From contig OU744723.1 in the NCBI GenBank assembly GCA_916613615.1, positions 27,488,710 through 27,552,709 on the forward strand: DNA of 64,000 nt. Reading direction: 5' to 3'. Under the pieces are notes generated by a model that was not told where the DNA came from, did not search any database, and was given only the letters and a program-made list of their open reading frames with translations. The position numbers were made by a program, and so were the translations under genes. Below, in pieces: positions 12,416 through 27,800 of this stretch; position 1 is the first letter of the stretch; each line of letters begins with the position of its first letter. The stretch comes from Steromphala cineraria. Its lineage: Eukaryota; Mollusca; Gastropoda; Trochida; Trochidae.

Positions 12416-12690
12416 TTCTATTACCTCCCCGTGCTCGCCCCGCCGTCTATCTGTCTTAGGGAGTGACACCTTTGTGAGCATCCGATTCTCTCAAGACTAG
12501 ATGTGAAATAGCTTATACTTTTAGGTCTGTTTACCAGAAGTAATGTCTAGCCATCTGATATGCCCGCTGACCAAGGGAGGTAATAAATGTATCGCTTCGA
12601 GCCCACTTGGTGTCCAGGGTCTATAGACTATGTACAGTGCAGAATTATCGGAACGTTGACTCTGGAGTATCGAGGATGCATACGACATAG
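12375..12690. repeat. Inverted duplication around the Tc1-like remnant
   Basis: The segment about 12378-12420 (GCATCCTCGA to CGTTCCGATAATTCT) recurs inverted at about 12641-12690 with a few changes. The sequence between is not recognised. It may be the two arms of a decayed element. Confidence 0.45.
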
Positions 12691-13412
12691 AGACCATCGT
12701 ATTCGAACTATGGCAGAGTTGGATTGTGAGTGACAGCAGATTCATAATGGGTCATTCAAGGGCTGATAGCTTGGTTCCTTTATCGAGATGGTCAGAGAAA
12801 TGTTTAAAGCTTACGGACCATGCACTTGCTATAGTGACCACAGGTTTAGACGCCTTTCTTGGGTTAAATGTCTCCTTTATAGTGACCCATGTGTTATATT
12901 ATGACCGTATTCTCAATTGTCATTTGACCAATTGATGAAAAATCATGCTGTTTTCACTTAAGGAAGTATAATAACTTTGTGAGTTACCTTCATTTCGAAA
13001 ACTTTATTATGTAATTTGGTGGCGCTTAAGTTCGTACAACTGAATGTTTGTCTTCAAACTCAGATTGTCAACAATTCCTAATTAATACGTCATGACGGAA
13101 GGGTTTACCGTAATGTCCGAGTAACTCTCCTTTCCTGGAAAATAATTGAGCTGAGGCCCTCAGGGGCCGAAGCCCGTTATTTCTACATAATGAACAAAAT
13201 CTACTACAATTACAGCAGCGTTATCATGATTAAATTACACCTGTGACGTCAGCTTGTTGTTCTCTCTTTCTATTATATTTCTGTATCGGAGCGTTATATT
13301 TTACGTTAAGTTTTTCACTTGAAATTTCATAGTAATCAAGTTTTCAAGGTAAATAGTTGAATAAGAACTTATCTGAGTGTAATTCAAGTCCATGTGCCCG
13401 TCACTCTTATTG

Positions 13413-13436
13413 CTTTGGGGTCCAGAGACCCCAAAG
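13413..13436. repeat. Perfect 10-bp hairpin
   Basis: CTTTGGGGTC-caga-GACCCCAAAG is a perfect stem of 10 bp. Another short palindrome, AGGCCCtcaggGGCC-like, sits near 13154. The two could be hairpin ends of one small element, but no further match between them was found. Confidence 0.5.
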
Positions 13437-13759
13437 TTATGTAACATTTGATATTGAAAACTAATGGCAGAAGTTTCTCTCTATATTACTCTTGGAAACT
13501 TCAAAGAGAAGTTTCATCCAATGATATTTGTTTTAAGCATATTCCGGGATTTCGAACGACCAATGGACCGAGCTGTAGAAAATTTATACCTTGTCAATAG
13601 CTGATCGTTCACTCGATGCATCTCATCGCTTCACGGAAAAAATGGTACTGAACAGGCCATTTTCAAATTTCATGTTTCAAAACATAACGTTATGGATGAT
13701 GTATTTACGATTAAAGGTGTCTTTCGAAGAAAGTATCGACAGGGCTTAAAGACTAAAGT

Positions 13760-14060
13760 ATGATGAATTAACATCCAAAACTGTGTTCCACAGGAGATAT
13801 CGCTTGTGGAAGATCAAGCGATATCTCCTAGGAGATATCGCTTTAGAGAAGATTTTGAACAATGCCCTGTAGTCAGAAAATACATGACATCACAAATGCT
13901 ATGACGTCACAATGCTATGACATAACTGGTTTAGGAGTATAGGGCTATGCAGTGTTCAAAGATGTACATCTTCCCTGCTAGTGTGATGAAAAATGATTTT
14001 GGATGATAAATAGAATCTCACCCTCGTGTCTTCTGATATCAAATACATCAACAAAAGTTG
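13760..14060 (+). repeat. Dispersed repeat with GATATC hairpin, copy 1
   Basis: It holds AGGAGATATCGCTT and its reverse complement as a local hairpin near 13794-13848, then short ATGACGTCAC-type repeats, and ends with TCGTGTCTTCTGATATCAAA. An inverted, diverged copy is at 60937-61253. Confidence 0.6.
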
Positions 14061-15780
14061 ATAAAAGTAAAATATCCTCGCACTTGGGTGGATTCTTTAT
14101 ATATTCTTAAATGTCATCCTATAACATAATGAAAATTATGAACTTGTTGCGGAGATCATTTCTAAATTTATCAGCAACTTTCGGCTATATTACGATCAAC
14201 ACTCAATTAAGGAAAATTATTCTGCAACATGTAATTAACCTGAAAGTCAATGGGAAATTCGTCGGGTTTAAACTAAATTTGCGGGTATTGGAAAACAATG
14301 TATCCCGAAAAGTTTACTAGCGCAACAATTTATCTTTTAATTAACCACTGGCACTTGTATTAAGCTCACCGTCAGCAATCTTTTAAAGCAACATAAATTT
14401 GAATTACCGTATCAATGTTGAAAATTTTATATCACAATTGAGATAGGAGACGTATCTATCATTGGGTGGAATTTATGCAAAACGAACGAGATGTTTTACT
14501 AAACTAGTGTCCAAAAGAAACGATACCAAGTTTTCAACGTCGTCCGAAACAAAATTCTATTACCTGACAGAGTCGAATTTAAGTGTGTCTAACAGGCATA
14601 TGTCTTGTAGAGAAGTATGCACAATTTCATTCTTCAGGAAAAGATTCTTTTGATTTTGTATCTCTTCAAACGCACATTGGGTGCATAAATCGAAATTTCA
14701 AATTGTTTTATGCACAGAACTTTTGTCATTTCACTTTAAAATTGATAAAGTATTGAATTTAGGTAAGAAAACAATGTTGTTGACTTAATACACTTTATTT
14801 TACATAAATGTATCGACGCGTCATTGCACTAGAACGTTTTAAAACAAGTGAAAGTGTCCAATTTCTCCCTGCTATCTCGCCTAGTTAAGATTCCAGATCG
14901 ATGATTTTTTTTAAATGCATGTTTCTCGCAAATATGAAAAGATAATGTTTCAAAATTTTGCATAGAAGTAAGTTGACTACTGAAGAAATGATATAACTAT
15001 GTTTTAGCCTTATCAATCTACAGTGGATTGAGTTATTTAGCAAATTGTATGGTATCGTTTCTTTTGGACATTCGTTTATGTTCATATAGTGTACTGATAA
15101 CTATCAAAACAAAGAGCAAAGAATATGCGTGTCCGATTGGAACAATTTATTCAAGTAAAAGTCCCTGTCCTTCTTTACCTAAATCTCCTGGTTTTATATA
15201 GTGATACTCGGGTGCCCCAAAGCTTGCCTTTTAAAGGCTTTTCTTGTTTTTCAATCAAATCGACATGTGTTGAAATAACGAAGTTATTCCAATCTTAGCC
15301 TTGGGGATGAACCACGTGAGTATAATTGATATTTGCAACACAGCTCCATGTATTCACAGTAACTAGTAACTACGCAACTAACAACAAAACCATGTAGGGC
15401 CTAATAGAATAGTATTTTTATTGTGTTGCGTTTAGGACATGAAAAATAACCTAAATTTTAAAAAAAATGTATTTTAGCATCACCAAAGGTACAACAAGTA
15501 TTTCCAGTAATGTTCAAACGAAGAGATTCATGTGGGGAGGTATGAAAGAACTTCAAAAAGCATTTCTTTCACGAATTATTTTACGGAACTGTTAAACCGT
15601 TTATATAAAGCGACTGTAAACACAATCTATTTTCTGTCTATCTTGTACCGCTTTGAATATATTTACCGTTTTATAAAAAAAATATCAAAATAACCTCGAA
15701 GAAAAATTAAAGTTTGAACAGAACGATAAATAAACATTCCACGCAATTAAAAAATTATTTCATCGTTTTCAGTAAGCTTT
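14061..15780. other. Intergenic stretch with nothing recognised
   Basis: AT-rich sequence upstream of the epimerase gene. No supportable exon or RNA gene; short open frames lack family motifs. Confidence 0.45.
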
Positions 15781-15815
15781 TTTCATAGGTTAAAATTATA
15801 CGGCGCACCGGCTGT

Positions 15816-15821
15816 CACGTG
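15816..15821. promoter_or_regulatory. CACGTG E-box 16 bp upstream of the epimerase start codon
   Basis: GTCACGTGAT is the form bound by bHLH-leucine-zipper factors (USF, MITF/TFE type). It lies close to the ATG in a small GC-rich patch, so it may be part of the core promoter or 5' UTR. Position is the only evidence for use. Confidence 0.35.
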
Positions 15822-15837
15822 ATTTCTACATTTCAAA

Positions 15838-15877
15838 ATGGCCGAAACACAACGTGCGCGCGTGCTTCTTCTTGGGG
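15838..15877 (+). CDS. Epimerase-family gene exon 1
   Basis: ATG at 15838; encodes MAETQRARVLLLG, beta-strand 1 of the Rossmann fold; donor GTAAGT. The exon break falls inside the Gly-rich motif, which exon 2 completes across an 8.3-kb intron. Confidence 0.88.
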
Positions 15878-18800
15878 GTAAGTCACGTCCAAAAGTATAA
15901 TATATTGATAATTTAGGTATACACTCATCAATGTCAAAATGTCACGTAGAAACAGAAGCAAGCATTGGACTCCTTATTAAGTGTCATTGTTAGACAACAA
16001 ATGACGTTTTTTAAAGGAACCCATTGAACCGATTGGAAGTGTGAAGACTGAAGAGACAGCTGATCGAGTCGGGCCAGATGACTGGGCTGTTTGTCATGGG
16101 ACGTAATGTTCCGACTCCCTCCATCGATCGATTGAGTAACAGAGAAGGGGGATGAGTCAGCCCAGTCTCGATTCTTTCCCTTTTGAATATTTCATCTAAA
16201 ATCACAATTTTGGTCGGTGCGTTTCTGAGACTGATGCAGATCCAGTAGAGCTGTTTACAAGCAGTCTAGTGAGTAGTGTAGGTTGTACATATCGTACGTC
16301 ATTCTCGTATCTTTTGATGGGTGACGATCAAGATACTTCCTGTTCATAGGTGTATCAAATTTGCATTTCTAACAAAGAATCACATTCTCCAAAAGAACAG
16401 CATGTCTTTGTTGCCGACAGTAAGAAATGAATTAGTTTCAAGTAATTAATTGAACTTATGAAAGCAAATAGTTGTAAAGTGTTGATAACAGGCAGTAATC
16501 CATACATTATCATTTAGGAAGTTTATTTTGTTTCCATTTTAATCTTTATTGTTATCATGATCTTTATCATTTGGTTTCCGGAATAGAGTATAAGTAGTAT
16601 CCTAATATTTATCAGAATAGTCAGTTACTTAGTTACTACAAGTGTCTGGAACTCTTAAGGAATACTTACTAAAGAGAGAGTATCCAATTGCTTTTGTTTT
16701 GCCATTATAGCTTTTGACATGACCTGAGAAAAAGCAAACTGTGCTCTTATTATCAAAAGAATATACTTTATAATATATTTTATAATAGAGATAAACTACC
16801 TGTATAATCCACAATCTCAAATGATGATATTGAGACTACACTACAATTATTTGTTTCGCCCTAGCAAGGCTTTTTAATGGTTGTAGGACAAACATTTCTT
16901 CAGTTAATAAATGCTTTCTCTTTCTGATTGAATTCCCCAATGGACCATTGCTGGATTTATTAAATCATAATTAATATGTACATTTATAAATTATTTGGCA
17001 CACAAAACACCCTCGATCATTCATCCTTCTAACAGACAGCTCTTACTTGCAATTGTATTATATTTTAATTTTGTACACAAACTTATTACATCACTTTATC
17101 ACAGTTAACTCGGTTATTCTCATTAAAACCACCTGAGTGGCGCAAGAGCATATTCAATCAAGTGCAATATCTTTATAAATATATACAAATCAAGTTCAAC
17201 CTCTTTATTTGTCTCTTGACAAGTCACATTTATATGCGACATCAGTTAATCCAAAAAGGATACATTGGTATAACTGCAACAAAAACTGTTGGCGGACACA
17301 TTTGGGAAAAAAAACTTATTATTTGTTTCCTTGATGGTTTTTAAGATCATGCATTTAATGAATTGAAGAAAAGGAGAAAAGTAACTAGACTGCAACTTAA
17401 TCTGAGACATACAATGTTATTTTGTATGCATGGGATAATGAACTCCAATAATAACAGCGGATCCAGGAATTTTGACAGGGGGGAGGGGGGTTGGAAATTG
17501 TCTGGGGGGGGGGGGGGGGGGTGTATTGTTATTCTTATTGACTTGAATCTATAACTTAATTTCAAAATCCCTGGATCCGCCACTGAATAATGATATTGAC
17601 ATTTCTGCTCTCTTCTCAGACTAGTTGTCGTATGTTATGTAGTTGTGGAAGTGTTAGTGTAATGATTTAATGGCAGTAATCTGAGCTCAATATCTTGAAT
17701 GTTGAACTGTATACAAGTTCAATGTTCAAAGTTTATACATTGAACTTCCTGAAGGTTTGATCAGTGATCCATACAATATATATATAGTGGTACGTGAATG
17801 TTACAAATGTTAGATACTTCAATGTTGTAGATATTCTAGAACAGTGTTGTTCCTAGGTGATCAGGTAAGGGGGTAATTTTGGCCTTTTCTGAGCAAATGG
17901 GACCCCTTGCAATGGTAAAAATATCCTACTTCTCCAAATTTTTAGAGACACCAAGCAAAGAGAGTGGGCTAATTCCTCCAAGACCCCTCTAGGAACAACA
18001 CTGCTAGAATATGACCATAATTGAACAGAGGCTGGATCACCTCATACCATTGCTATCACTGGCTCTGTACTTGCCTAGATTCTCATACCATTGCTGTCAC
18101 TGGAACTGTACCTGCCTCAGTATTTGATAATTAATGAAAACATGTATATGTAATATACAGTATTTCTATCATAAGTAGCCCTGGAGTTAATTTTCAATTT
18201 CATCTACAATCTTGCATTGATGTAGCGGCCGGTAGCGCATGGTCTGATATCTCCCCAGTAAAAAGTCTTAAGGCACTTATTACAGGCAACATAGTAAATA
18301 AGAAAAATATGAAATAAATGTAATAAAGGTGAAAGGTACTAATTTACTCTGTTGGATAAAATCTTCTCTTTTAAGTTTATCACTTAATGATAGAAAAATA
18401 TTAAGAATATTTAGATGATGGTAGATATATGTAATATATTTGTCAGATGCAGGATCAACATCTGTGCTACAAATGTAAACTACATGATATTGATTAAACT
18501 GTTTTGATGAGATGGTCGATATGTTTGTTTGTACGCACCATCTGGTGAATTTAGGATTTAGGGTAGGATTTACCAAGCTTATGATGCCAACAGATGAGAT
18601 AGAAATCACAATTTATATAACAAACAGTCTCAAATGTAATAATTTTGGATTAGCTAAGTAAAGAACTCTCATGAGCAAAGAAATAGAATTACAAATTATT
18701 AATTAAGAAACTGTTTTTTGTAATTGAATGAAATTACTGAAAGCCATTTAATGTTACTTTAGAGTTTCAAATTTTCCGCGAAATTCTTTTATTTTCAAGT

Positions 18801-21800
18801 AACATTAGTTTGCTAAAACATTATTCATCATCATTGTATAAAGTTTAAGGATGTTTGAATGGCTTTAATGTTAACAAAAGAATAAACGTTTCTAATTTCC
18901 CCCTTTTCTCTAACGAAAGTGTGACAAGATAAGGAAAATAACCCCTTTGATTGATGAATTCACAACACTGTAAGGGGTGAACTGATAATGCCTAAAATTA
19001 TCTGATAGACAATATTGTGTACTCTCCTTGTATTTTCATAATGATAGTTTGAGAGAATAATGAGTTCATAACTTGATACTGTATGTTATATAACTAGTTT
19101 TCATGTAAATTTGACGTGTGGATTTACTCTATGCGACTGTTGACTGTTGCTTTATAGGTTTTCTTTGAAAACAAGAATTTATTGTATCGTGCTATTTGGG
19201 GATGAATGTGTGATATTTTTTTAATTCATATAACAAATCAGGCCATTTATGTTTTTATGAAATCAAAACAAAAAATGATGAAAATTTAGGTGTTGTTCTT
19301 AATATGAATATTTGCGTAGTCATCTGCTTTAAAAACTTAACATGCTATGGCATTTTTGGAAACAAAAAACAAAAGATATATCATGGAAATTATGTAAATA
19401 AGAAAACCCAAGAATTTAAAATATGCAATTGTTTTAAATGTTATTGATACAAAACACATTGTGATGTATACCACTCTGCTCTGAAGAGAAATTCAAGTTC
19501 CAGTGTTGAACTTTCGCTCATTAATCAGTAAGAGAGCCTACGATAAGAGGATAGGAATGTGAGGATAAGTTCGGATACAGAAGTGATATACTTCCTGTGT
19601 GTTATAGACTGATAATATCTCACTGCTGGTCACAACACAGCTCATTGTGTGTGATACCAGCTGAACCAGCCCAGCTCTTTCCTCTCTTGCTATCATATTC
19701 CATCTCACTGAAAGGGACAGTCATATCAAGGCCACATTTCAGTTTATGCATATACAATGCTTTTTGTACATCATCATAACACATCCATGTTGATATGTGT
19801 TACTTTAGGTAATATCTTTGTTGATTTATATTTGACAACTTGATAGGGAAGAGCACACAAGTGAATTCTGTTTCCACAAAAAAAACCTTGATAGGACTGT
19901 CCCTTTAAAGATCTGGTTGGGGGGACCACTTGTTTGTCAGGGCACTCGATGACTTGTAATTGCCAGAAATTTGGTAAAGAACAGTTTTGTATTGTTTTAC
20001 CTTTTAGCTACTATCTATAATAAAGCCTCCAGTCTGGTGGATAAGTTAGTAAAAGACTGATCAACAGTATATTGTCAAGCTGAAAATGGGTCGTCACACT
20101 GTGAATTGGCTGAATGTTAAAAAAATAATTAAGCAAAAAAAATTTCTCAGCGTTCTATTGCTATTTTATACAGTGATGTTAAAACAGATTTTAAAGAAGG
20201 TGTATTACCTCAAAAAGTAAGTCAGGCAATTTTAAAATCGATAATGATAATGATGATGATATTATTGTTTGCCATCTTATCATATATGAAAAACTGTAGT
20301 TTTGTAAACAAACATGTGAGCTTTGAAAATAAATTGCAGAATTGTAAGAAACTTACAACAATGTGACACTTGTGAGTTGTGAGAGGAATAATACTATTGT
20401 TTCCTTCAGAGGTAAAAACTTGTTGCATGTGAATGCTAGACAAACAGCGAGAGGAGTGGAGATTCTGGAGTAAATATACACTCAGAATCTGTGACAGGTC
20501 CACTCTGTTTGGCCAGGACTCAAAAGCAAGTAAAACCAAAGAAAAACACCCAAGTGAACCTCATAAACCCAGCTTGTTCAATCTGAAAACAAACCAAGTA
20601 AAAATATATAGAGCAATTGTTGACAGGCTTGATATTGTTTTCATTACTGGACACTGGGCTCTAGGTGTTAGGGGAATTTGTTGCCTGTGAAATTTTGTTC
20701 CCTGCACTTGTCTTCTGTGTCTAGAATTGATAACTCTTGTGCACGCTTGTGACTCACTAATTGATTATTTGATTATCAATCAGTTGTTTGAAAACTTCAT
20801 TTAATATAGACTACTACTGTTTGTTTTGGGGTAAAAACTTGCAAGGAAACACTTTTTTTTTAGATGAAACGGACAATATTCAATTATTGATGTTTGATCC
20901 TCTGGTTTGTCAAACACACTTTTAATTAGTTTATGTTAATGACAAAGTACCTGTAGAATGAAGGTGTAGTCATTTTCTTTCAGGTGTTAATCTCTTATCT
21001 GGTTGCACCCATCCCACCTGTTGGATTAACTGAATGTTTGTTTTCTACTCTTTTCAACCTCATTGTTGTAGTGGATAGTGTATGGAAACTTACATGAAAA
21101 ACATGAAATTGTTAATGTTGAACATAGTAAGTTTCGAATATATTTTCTAAAATTTGTATTAAACACATTATACTTTTGTTCCAATTTCTAACAATTAAAA
21201 ATCACAAAATTTATAATTTAAAATTTTGAAAAATATATTAGAATTTCAATTATAACATAAAAAATACTCAGTGCTTTTGGAAGCCTTGTCATTTTTGTCA
21301 ATTTGTAGAAGTATACCGATTAATGTTATATTCATTTTTGCAATACTAAATCTGATGATAATACATGTATTGTGATATAAGTCTGTGTCGCAATGACTTT
21401 GGAACCACTATTCTCATAGCATTAAGGTTTTGGTTAAGATTTTCAAAACACCAAAAAATATATTGCAATATGTATCACATTGTACTGTTCTTAGATATAT
21501 ATACATACATGTATATTGAAAAGATAAGTCAGAAGTTGAATGAATCCATTTTACTGGCTAGTACTTTCAGCTCAATTTAGGAGCATCTTCAGGCCATATA
21601 CATGTATATATATTAATATATATGAGTCATTCTCAAAAGTTGCAGCTTTATCACGTACCGGAATAGAAATCGGTAAAATATTGACAGAACTTTGTCAGAA
21701 TTCATTCCTTGTTAACTTCTAACTTACAATCTAACTGGCAGGTAGTTGTAACCTAAATGACCAAATAATTTTTTTTCGGTTATTTTTGTAACCAAAAATA

Positions 21801-24800
21801 TGGTTTTTGGCTTGTATCTAGGTGCAAAGTCCAGGAATCAGATGCGTATGTTTTTCTTATCCTAGTTTGAATATATTTTTTTCTGCAGGTATTCTAAAAT
21901 GTAGTGCTTTTCCTCATTCCTGATAAATTTTTACAACTTTTATGTGAAAATTTTATGTGAAATTTTTTACCAACTTGTATACGAGAAAAATGTCTTTCCA
22001 GTAACAGGTATATAAAATTCAGGGAAAAAAATTATCCATAATCTTTTGAAAGAAACACTTCTGTCATGCTGATCATCAACCATAGGTTTAGAGTATTGAA
22101 GATGCCTTGTTGACTCCAAAACAACTTGCTTGCTGAAAATTTTGATAGAAAAGTGAAAAATGTTGAGTATTTTTTATTGGCGTCTTTCAGATAACGCAAA
22201 TTATAAAAAAAAATAAACATATTTCAAGAGATGCGTCTTTCTCTATGCATGCTGCACCAAAAGCACTACACAATGATGGTGTATAAAATGGGACAAGGAC
22301 TGTTCATTACTTTTCAATTGATGAACAAATGGAATTTGTCTTTCATATAACAGTCTTTTCTGTAACAGATGTGTTTGTTATTGGAAAGACCATTATTGTT
22401 ACTGCAAAGACATATGAATAGATATTTGCATCTTACTTGTTTGTTTCAACAAGAATTTGATTGAAAGTTACAATGTAGGATGTCCCATGAGCTTCTTTAC
22501 CAGAGGGGATGAAAGCATTCTTTTCTGCAGTCAATCAGACAAGTTTATGTCATGGGTTGTTATTTAAAAGACATTATCGTTACTGTAAAGACAATTGAAT
22601 ATTTACTAGAAAATAAACATTATACCTGGTTGTTTCTTCCTTCTAAATTTGTACTGAACTCATGACTTGTCTTTGAGAATCATATTTTGTAAAACATTTT
22701 CATTTTTTTCTGCAACAATGTGTATATTTTAAGTCTATGGCATATAGATGTTACACAAAAGACATACTGTGTTACTGTAAAAGACATCCAAGAAACTAAT
22801 ACTTAATTTGGGAATTTAGTTGTCTGTGCATTAAAATTTTCATTAAATGTATGGAATAACTATGCCTTTTGCTCTACTAAGAGGTCTGTGTTTTAGCCAC
22901 ATATCATCAAATTTATTTCTTAAGACTGTTATTTGAAAGACGGCATTGGTGAACAATGCTGAAATATGGCATATAGCCAGATAATTTTTTTTTTTTTAAA
23001 TATTGCAATATAAGGAATGGTATTTATTTGTACATCATTTATGTGGCATGACTATGGAAGGAAAAAAACCCCAAAAACATAAGATTTCGATGAAACTTTT
23101 CAAAATTGTCAAGATTTCTTTACTCCAACAAGTGATAATATTTTGTCTTTCCTGTAACAGTCAATGTCTTTAACATAACAAGCAGAAAAATTTCTTGGTC
23201 ATGTTTTAGTAAAGTATTAGATAAATAATAAGTAAAATTTTCTGAGGATCTGATGTGAGAAACATAAACCCTACCTGCCTTGTGCAAAGAGGTCACATAT
23301 TTATGTTTCGTTAAACAAACTTTCTTACTTATTTGAAGCATTTTCTTTCCAATAACAATTTGTGTCTTTGGAATAACAGAACTGTCTTTCATGTAACATG
23401 ACCAAAACGTAATTGATTTATTACCTTAAAGGTAAAAATGCTTGTCATAAAATGTAAAAAAAAACGTGATCACATGATCTCTTATAGCTATCTTCATTTT
23501 ATTCTTTATGTTGAGGTCAATTGATAGGATATAAAGAGAATTTGTAAGAACCAACATGCTTAATTTTTTCAACCAACTTGGTGTACAAGTGTTTATCATA
23601 TGAAAATCTTACTTGATATTTTTCTTTTTACTTTTCAGTAACAACATATATGCTAAGGTAGATACTACAATGCAACATCTTTACATACAAATGCTTTTTA
23701 AAGAAAACTCACAAGCATAACTATCGTTACTGGAAAGACATTGTCTCTTCATCCTCATTAGTGTAATAAGTGTTAATTAAGATATCATACATAATTAAGC
23801 CTCAAATACATTTGAAATCTTATGTTTAAAAATGTACCTTACCATTTGTGAAAGAAAAAATCTAGAATCCTTATTTAATTTTTTTTGTCTTTTATACACA
23901 AAAAAGCTGCATCTTTTGAGAATGACTCATATATCATATTGTGAAATTTCTGCATTGTCACACCTCCAGATTCCAAATTTTCATGGTTGTTATTTCAGGT
24001 AACTATAGTCATTTTCTTTGAACACAAGATTTCCCCTGTTGAAATTGCCCTAAATAAATATATAGATATGAATGTGAGCACTAATGCCCTGTCTCTGTGA
24101 ACCTGTCTACCACTGTGCATCTACTGACTGTTGTAGGGACTGGATTCATCGGTCGGAACCTCGTGCACTACCTGGTTGAGCAGGAACTCGTCTCAAAGGT
24201 CAGTTACTTCTACTCATTGATTCATTTTCACATTCAGGTAATATAAGTGATGTTGAAAGCTTTTACCATATTTCCTCAAATAGACCCCCTTTACCCCTGA
24301 CGTGTATTCGAGACCTGGAGTCTATTCGAGGCCGTCTATTTATTTTTTAGTAGGAAATAAATATTATAGATGGTGTAAAGGAGGAAAACTTTATTTAAAT
24401 TCAACTATGGGAGCGTTAATTAATCAACTTATCACCCGGCGTTTATTCGAGACCCGGCGTCTATTCGAGGAAATACGGTAAGCTGTTTTAGTCAAAAGTT
24501 GATGGAAACAAGGTAGCCACTTCTGACTTCTCAGGTTGTTGAATGGAAGTGATGTGTCTATACTCTATACAGTGTTTGTACTCATATTGACTGGGCCATT
24601 TTTATAAGAATTTAGAAAGTGAAATAAATAATTTATAAAACAAAAATAGAGCCATTGGCTCTGTAGCTCATCAGGCATCATATCAAGTTTGCTTTATACA
24701 GGCAAGATGAGCTAAAAATGAAACTGATGTTACCTATTGCAAGAAAACCTATAAAAAAATTACAAAACAAATGTATTATTATTCAACACTTTCTAGATCG

Positions 24801-27800
24801 CCAATATCAGACAGTGAAAGAAGTCCACACTAAAATATCCAAGGAGAAATAAATTTGCCATAGACTGTCATCTAATGGAGAAAAATAGGTTTTTAAGATT
24901 GAGACCCTATTTGGGGTCATGGGGTCACGAAATCTAGAATCCCCATTGGCCAAGGAGCCTGCACATATATTTTCAGCTCTCTAGACCTTTTGGAAATTGA
25001 GAAGAAGATGAAAATAGTTTTTTAAGGTTGTGACACCTGTGACCCTATTTGGGGTCACAGGGTCAACAAAGTTACAAATTAGAATCCCCATTGTCCAAGG
25101 AGTCTGCACATATCAACATTAACTCTCTAGACCTTTTGGAACTGAAGAAGAAGATGAGAATTGGTTTTTAAGGTTGTGACCCCTGTGACCCTATTTGGGG
25201 TCTTGGGGTCACGAAATCTACAATTAAGAATCCCCATTAGCCAAGGAGTCTGCACATATCATTTTCAACTCTCTAGTCCTTTTAGAACTGGAGAAGAAGA
25301 TGAAAATAGGTTTTTAAGGTTGTGACCCCTGTAACCCTATTTGGGGTCACAGGTTCACCAAAGTTACAAATTAGAATCCCCATTGTCCAAGGAGTCTGCA
25401 CACATCACTTTCAACTCTCTAGTCCTTTTAGAACTGGAGAAGAAGATGAAAATAGGTTTTTAAGGTTGTGACCCCTGTGACCCTATTTGGGGTCACAGGG
25501 TCACCAAAGTTACAAATTAGAATCTCCATATGCTAAGGTACTTGTACACAAAAATTCAGCTCTCTAATGTGTATGGTTCATGAGGAGAAGTCGAAAGTGT
25601 CAAAAGTTTACGGACGGACGGACGCCGGACGATGGGCCATGCCATAAGCCCATCTGGACTTTCAGTCCTGATGAGCTAAAAATTTAAGTCCTTGAAACTA
25701 GAACAACCTTTAAGTGGTACAGATGTGAAAAATCAGTCAACTCTAGATATTGGTATCAGTGACATTTATTAGATAAATACTTGTGTTTGTAAAGTTTACC
25801 CACTTCATAATTATTTTACACCTGAAATTTAGTTTAAAACAGATGATGTTAATACTGTTGGTATTGACACTGCATTTCAAAATGTCCATAATCTCGTGGT
25901 TTCTAAATCAGAGCTCTTAAAGTCCAAATTTCAACAATACACAACATTGAGGAAACTAGGACACTTAAAATGAGAAAATCAATGCATTTTGTTACGAAGG
26001 TTTCATATTGTCTTTGCATTTAGTTCCAGTAAATGAGATGAAGTGTATATTGTTTGTAGATCCGAGTGGCGGACAAGGTGCCCCCCCAGATGGCCTGGCT
26101 CAACCCCTTCCACACAGTGAGTACCGCACCCCACACACCCTCCTCAACCCCTTCCACACAGTGAGTACAGTACCCCACACACCCTCCTCAACCCCTTCCA
26201 CACAGTGAGTACCGCACCCCACACACCCTCCTCAACCCCTTCCACACATTGAGTACCGCACCCCACACACCCTCCTCAACCCCTTCCACACAGTGAGTAC
26301 CACACCCCACACACCCTCCTCAACCCCTTCCACACATTGAGTACCGCATCCCACACACCCTCCTCAACCCCTTCCACACATTGAGTACCGCACCCCACAC
26401 ACGCTCCTCAACCCCTTCCACACAGTGAGTACCGCACCCCACACACGCTCCTCAACCCCTTCCACACAGTGAGTACCACACCCCACACACGCTCCTCAAC
26501 CCCTTCCACACAGTGAGTACTGTACCCCACACACCCTCCTCAACCCCTTCCACACAGTGAGTACCGCACCCCACACACGCTCCTCAACCCCTTCCACACA
26601 GTGAGTAGAGTACCACACCCCACACACGCTCCTCAACCCCTTCCACACATTGAGTACCGCACCCCACACACGCTCCTCAACCCCTTCCACACAGTGAGTA
26701 CCGCACCCCACACACCCTCCTCAACCCCTTCCACACAGTGAGTACCGTACCCCACTCACGCTCCTCAACCCCTTCCACACAGTGAGTACCGCACCCCACA
26801 CACCCTCCTCAACCCCTTCCACACAGTGAGTACCACACCCCACACACCCTCCTCAACCCCTTCCACACAGTGAGTACCGCACCCCACACACCCTCCTCAA
26901 CCCCTTCCACACAGTGAGTACCACACCCCACACACCCTCCTCAACCCCTTCCACACAGTGAGTACCGCACCCCACACACGCTCCTCAACCCCTTCCACAC
27001 AGTGAGTACCGCACCCCACACACGCTCCTCAACCCCTTCCACACAGTGAGTACCACACCCCACACACGCTCCTCAACCCCTTCCACACAGTGAGTACCAC
27101 ACCCCACACACCCTCCTCAACCCCTTCCACACAGTGAGTACCGTACCCCACACACGCTCCTCAACCCCTTCCACACAGTGAGTACCGCACCCCACACACG
27201 CTCCTCAACCCCTTCCACACAGTTAGTACCACAACCCACACACGCTCCTCAACCCCTTCCACACAGTGAGTACCACACCCCACACACCCTCCTCAACCCC
27301 TTCCACACAGTGAGTACCGCACCCCACACACGCTCCTCAACCCCTTCCACACAGTGAGTACCACACCCCACACACGCTCCTCAACCCCTTCCACACAGTG
27401 AGTACCGCACCCCACACACGCTCCTCAACCCCTTCCACACAGTGAGTACCACACCCCACACACGCTCCTCAACCCCTTTCACACAGTGAGTACCACACCC
27501 CACACACCCTCCTCAACCCCTTCCACACAGTGAGTACCGTACCCCACACACCCTCCTCAACCCCTTCCACACAGTGAGTACCGTACCCCACACACGCTCC
27601 TCAACCCCTTCCACACAGTGAGTACCGCACCCCACACACGCTCAACCCCTTCCACACAGTGAGTACCGTACCCCACACACGCTCCTCAACCCCTTCCACA
27701 CAGTGAGTACCGCACCCCACACACGCTCCTCAACCCCTTCCACACAGTGAGTACCACACCCCACACACGCTCCTCAACCCCTTCCACACAGTGAGTACCG

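Noticed and set aside
17500..17522. Poly-G run as a functional G-quadruplex
   Set aside because: A single homopolymer inside a MITE can form one, but its length is uncertain and nothing links it to a gene function.
26008..26711. Short Pro/His-rich and Cys/Gly-rich open frames
   Set aside because: Wrong-frame readings of exon 3 and of the 44-bp array.
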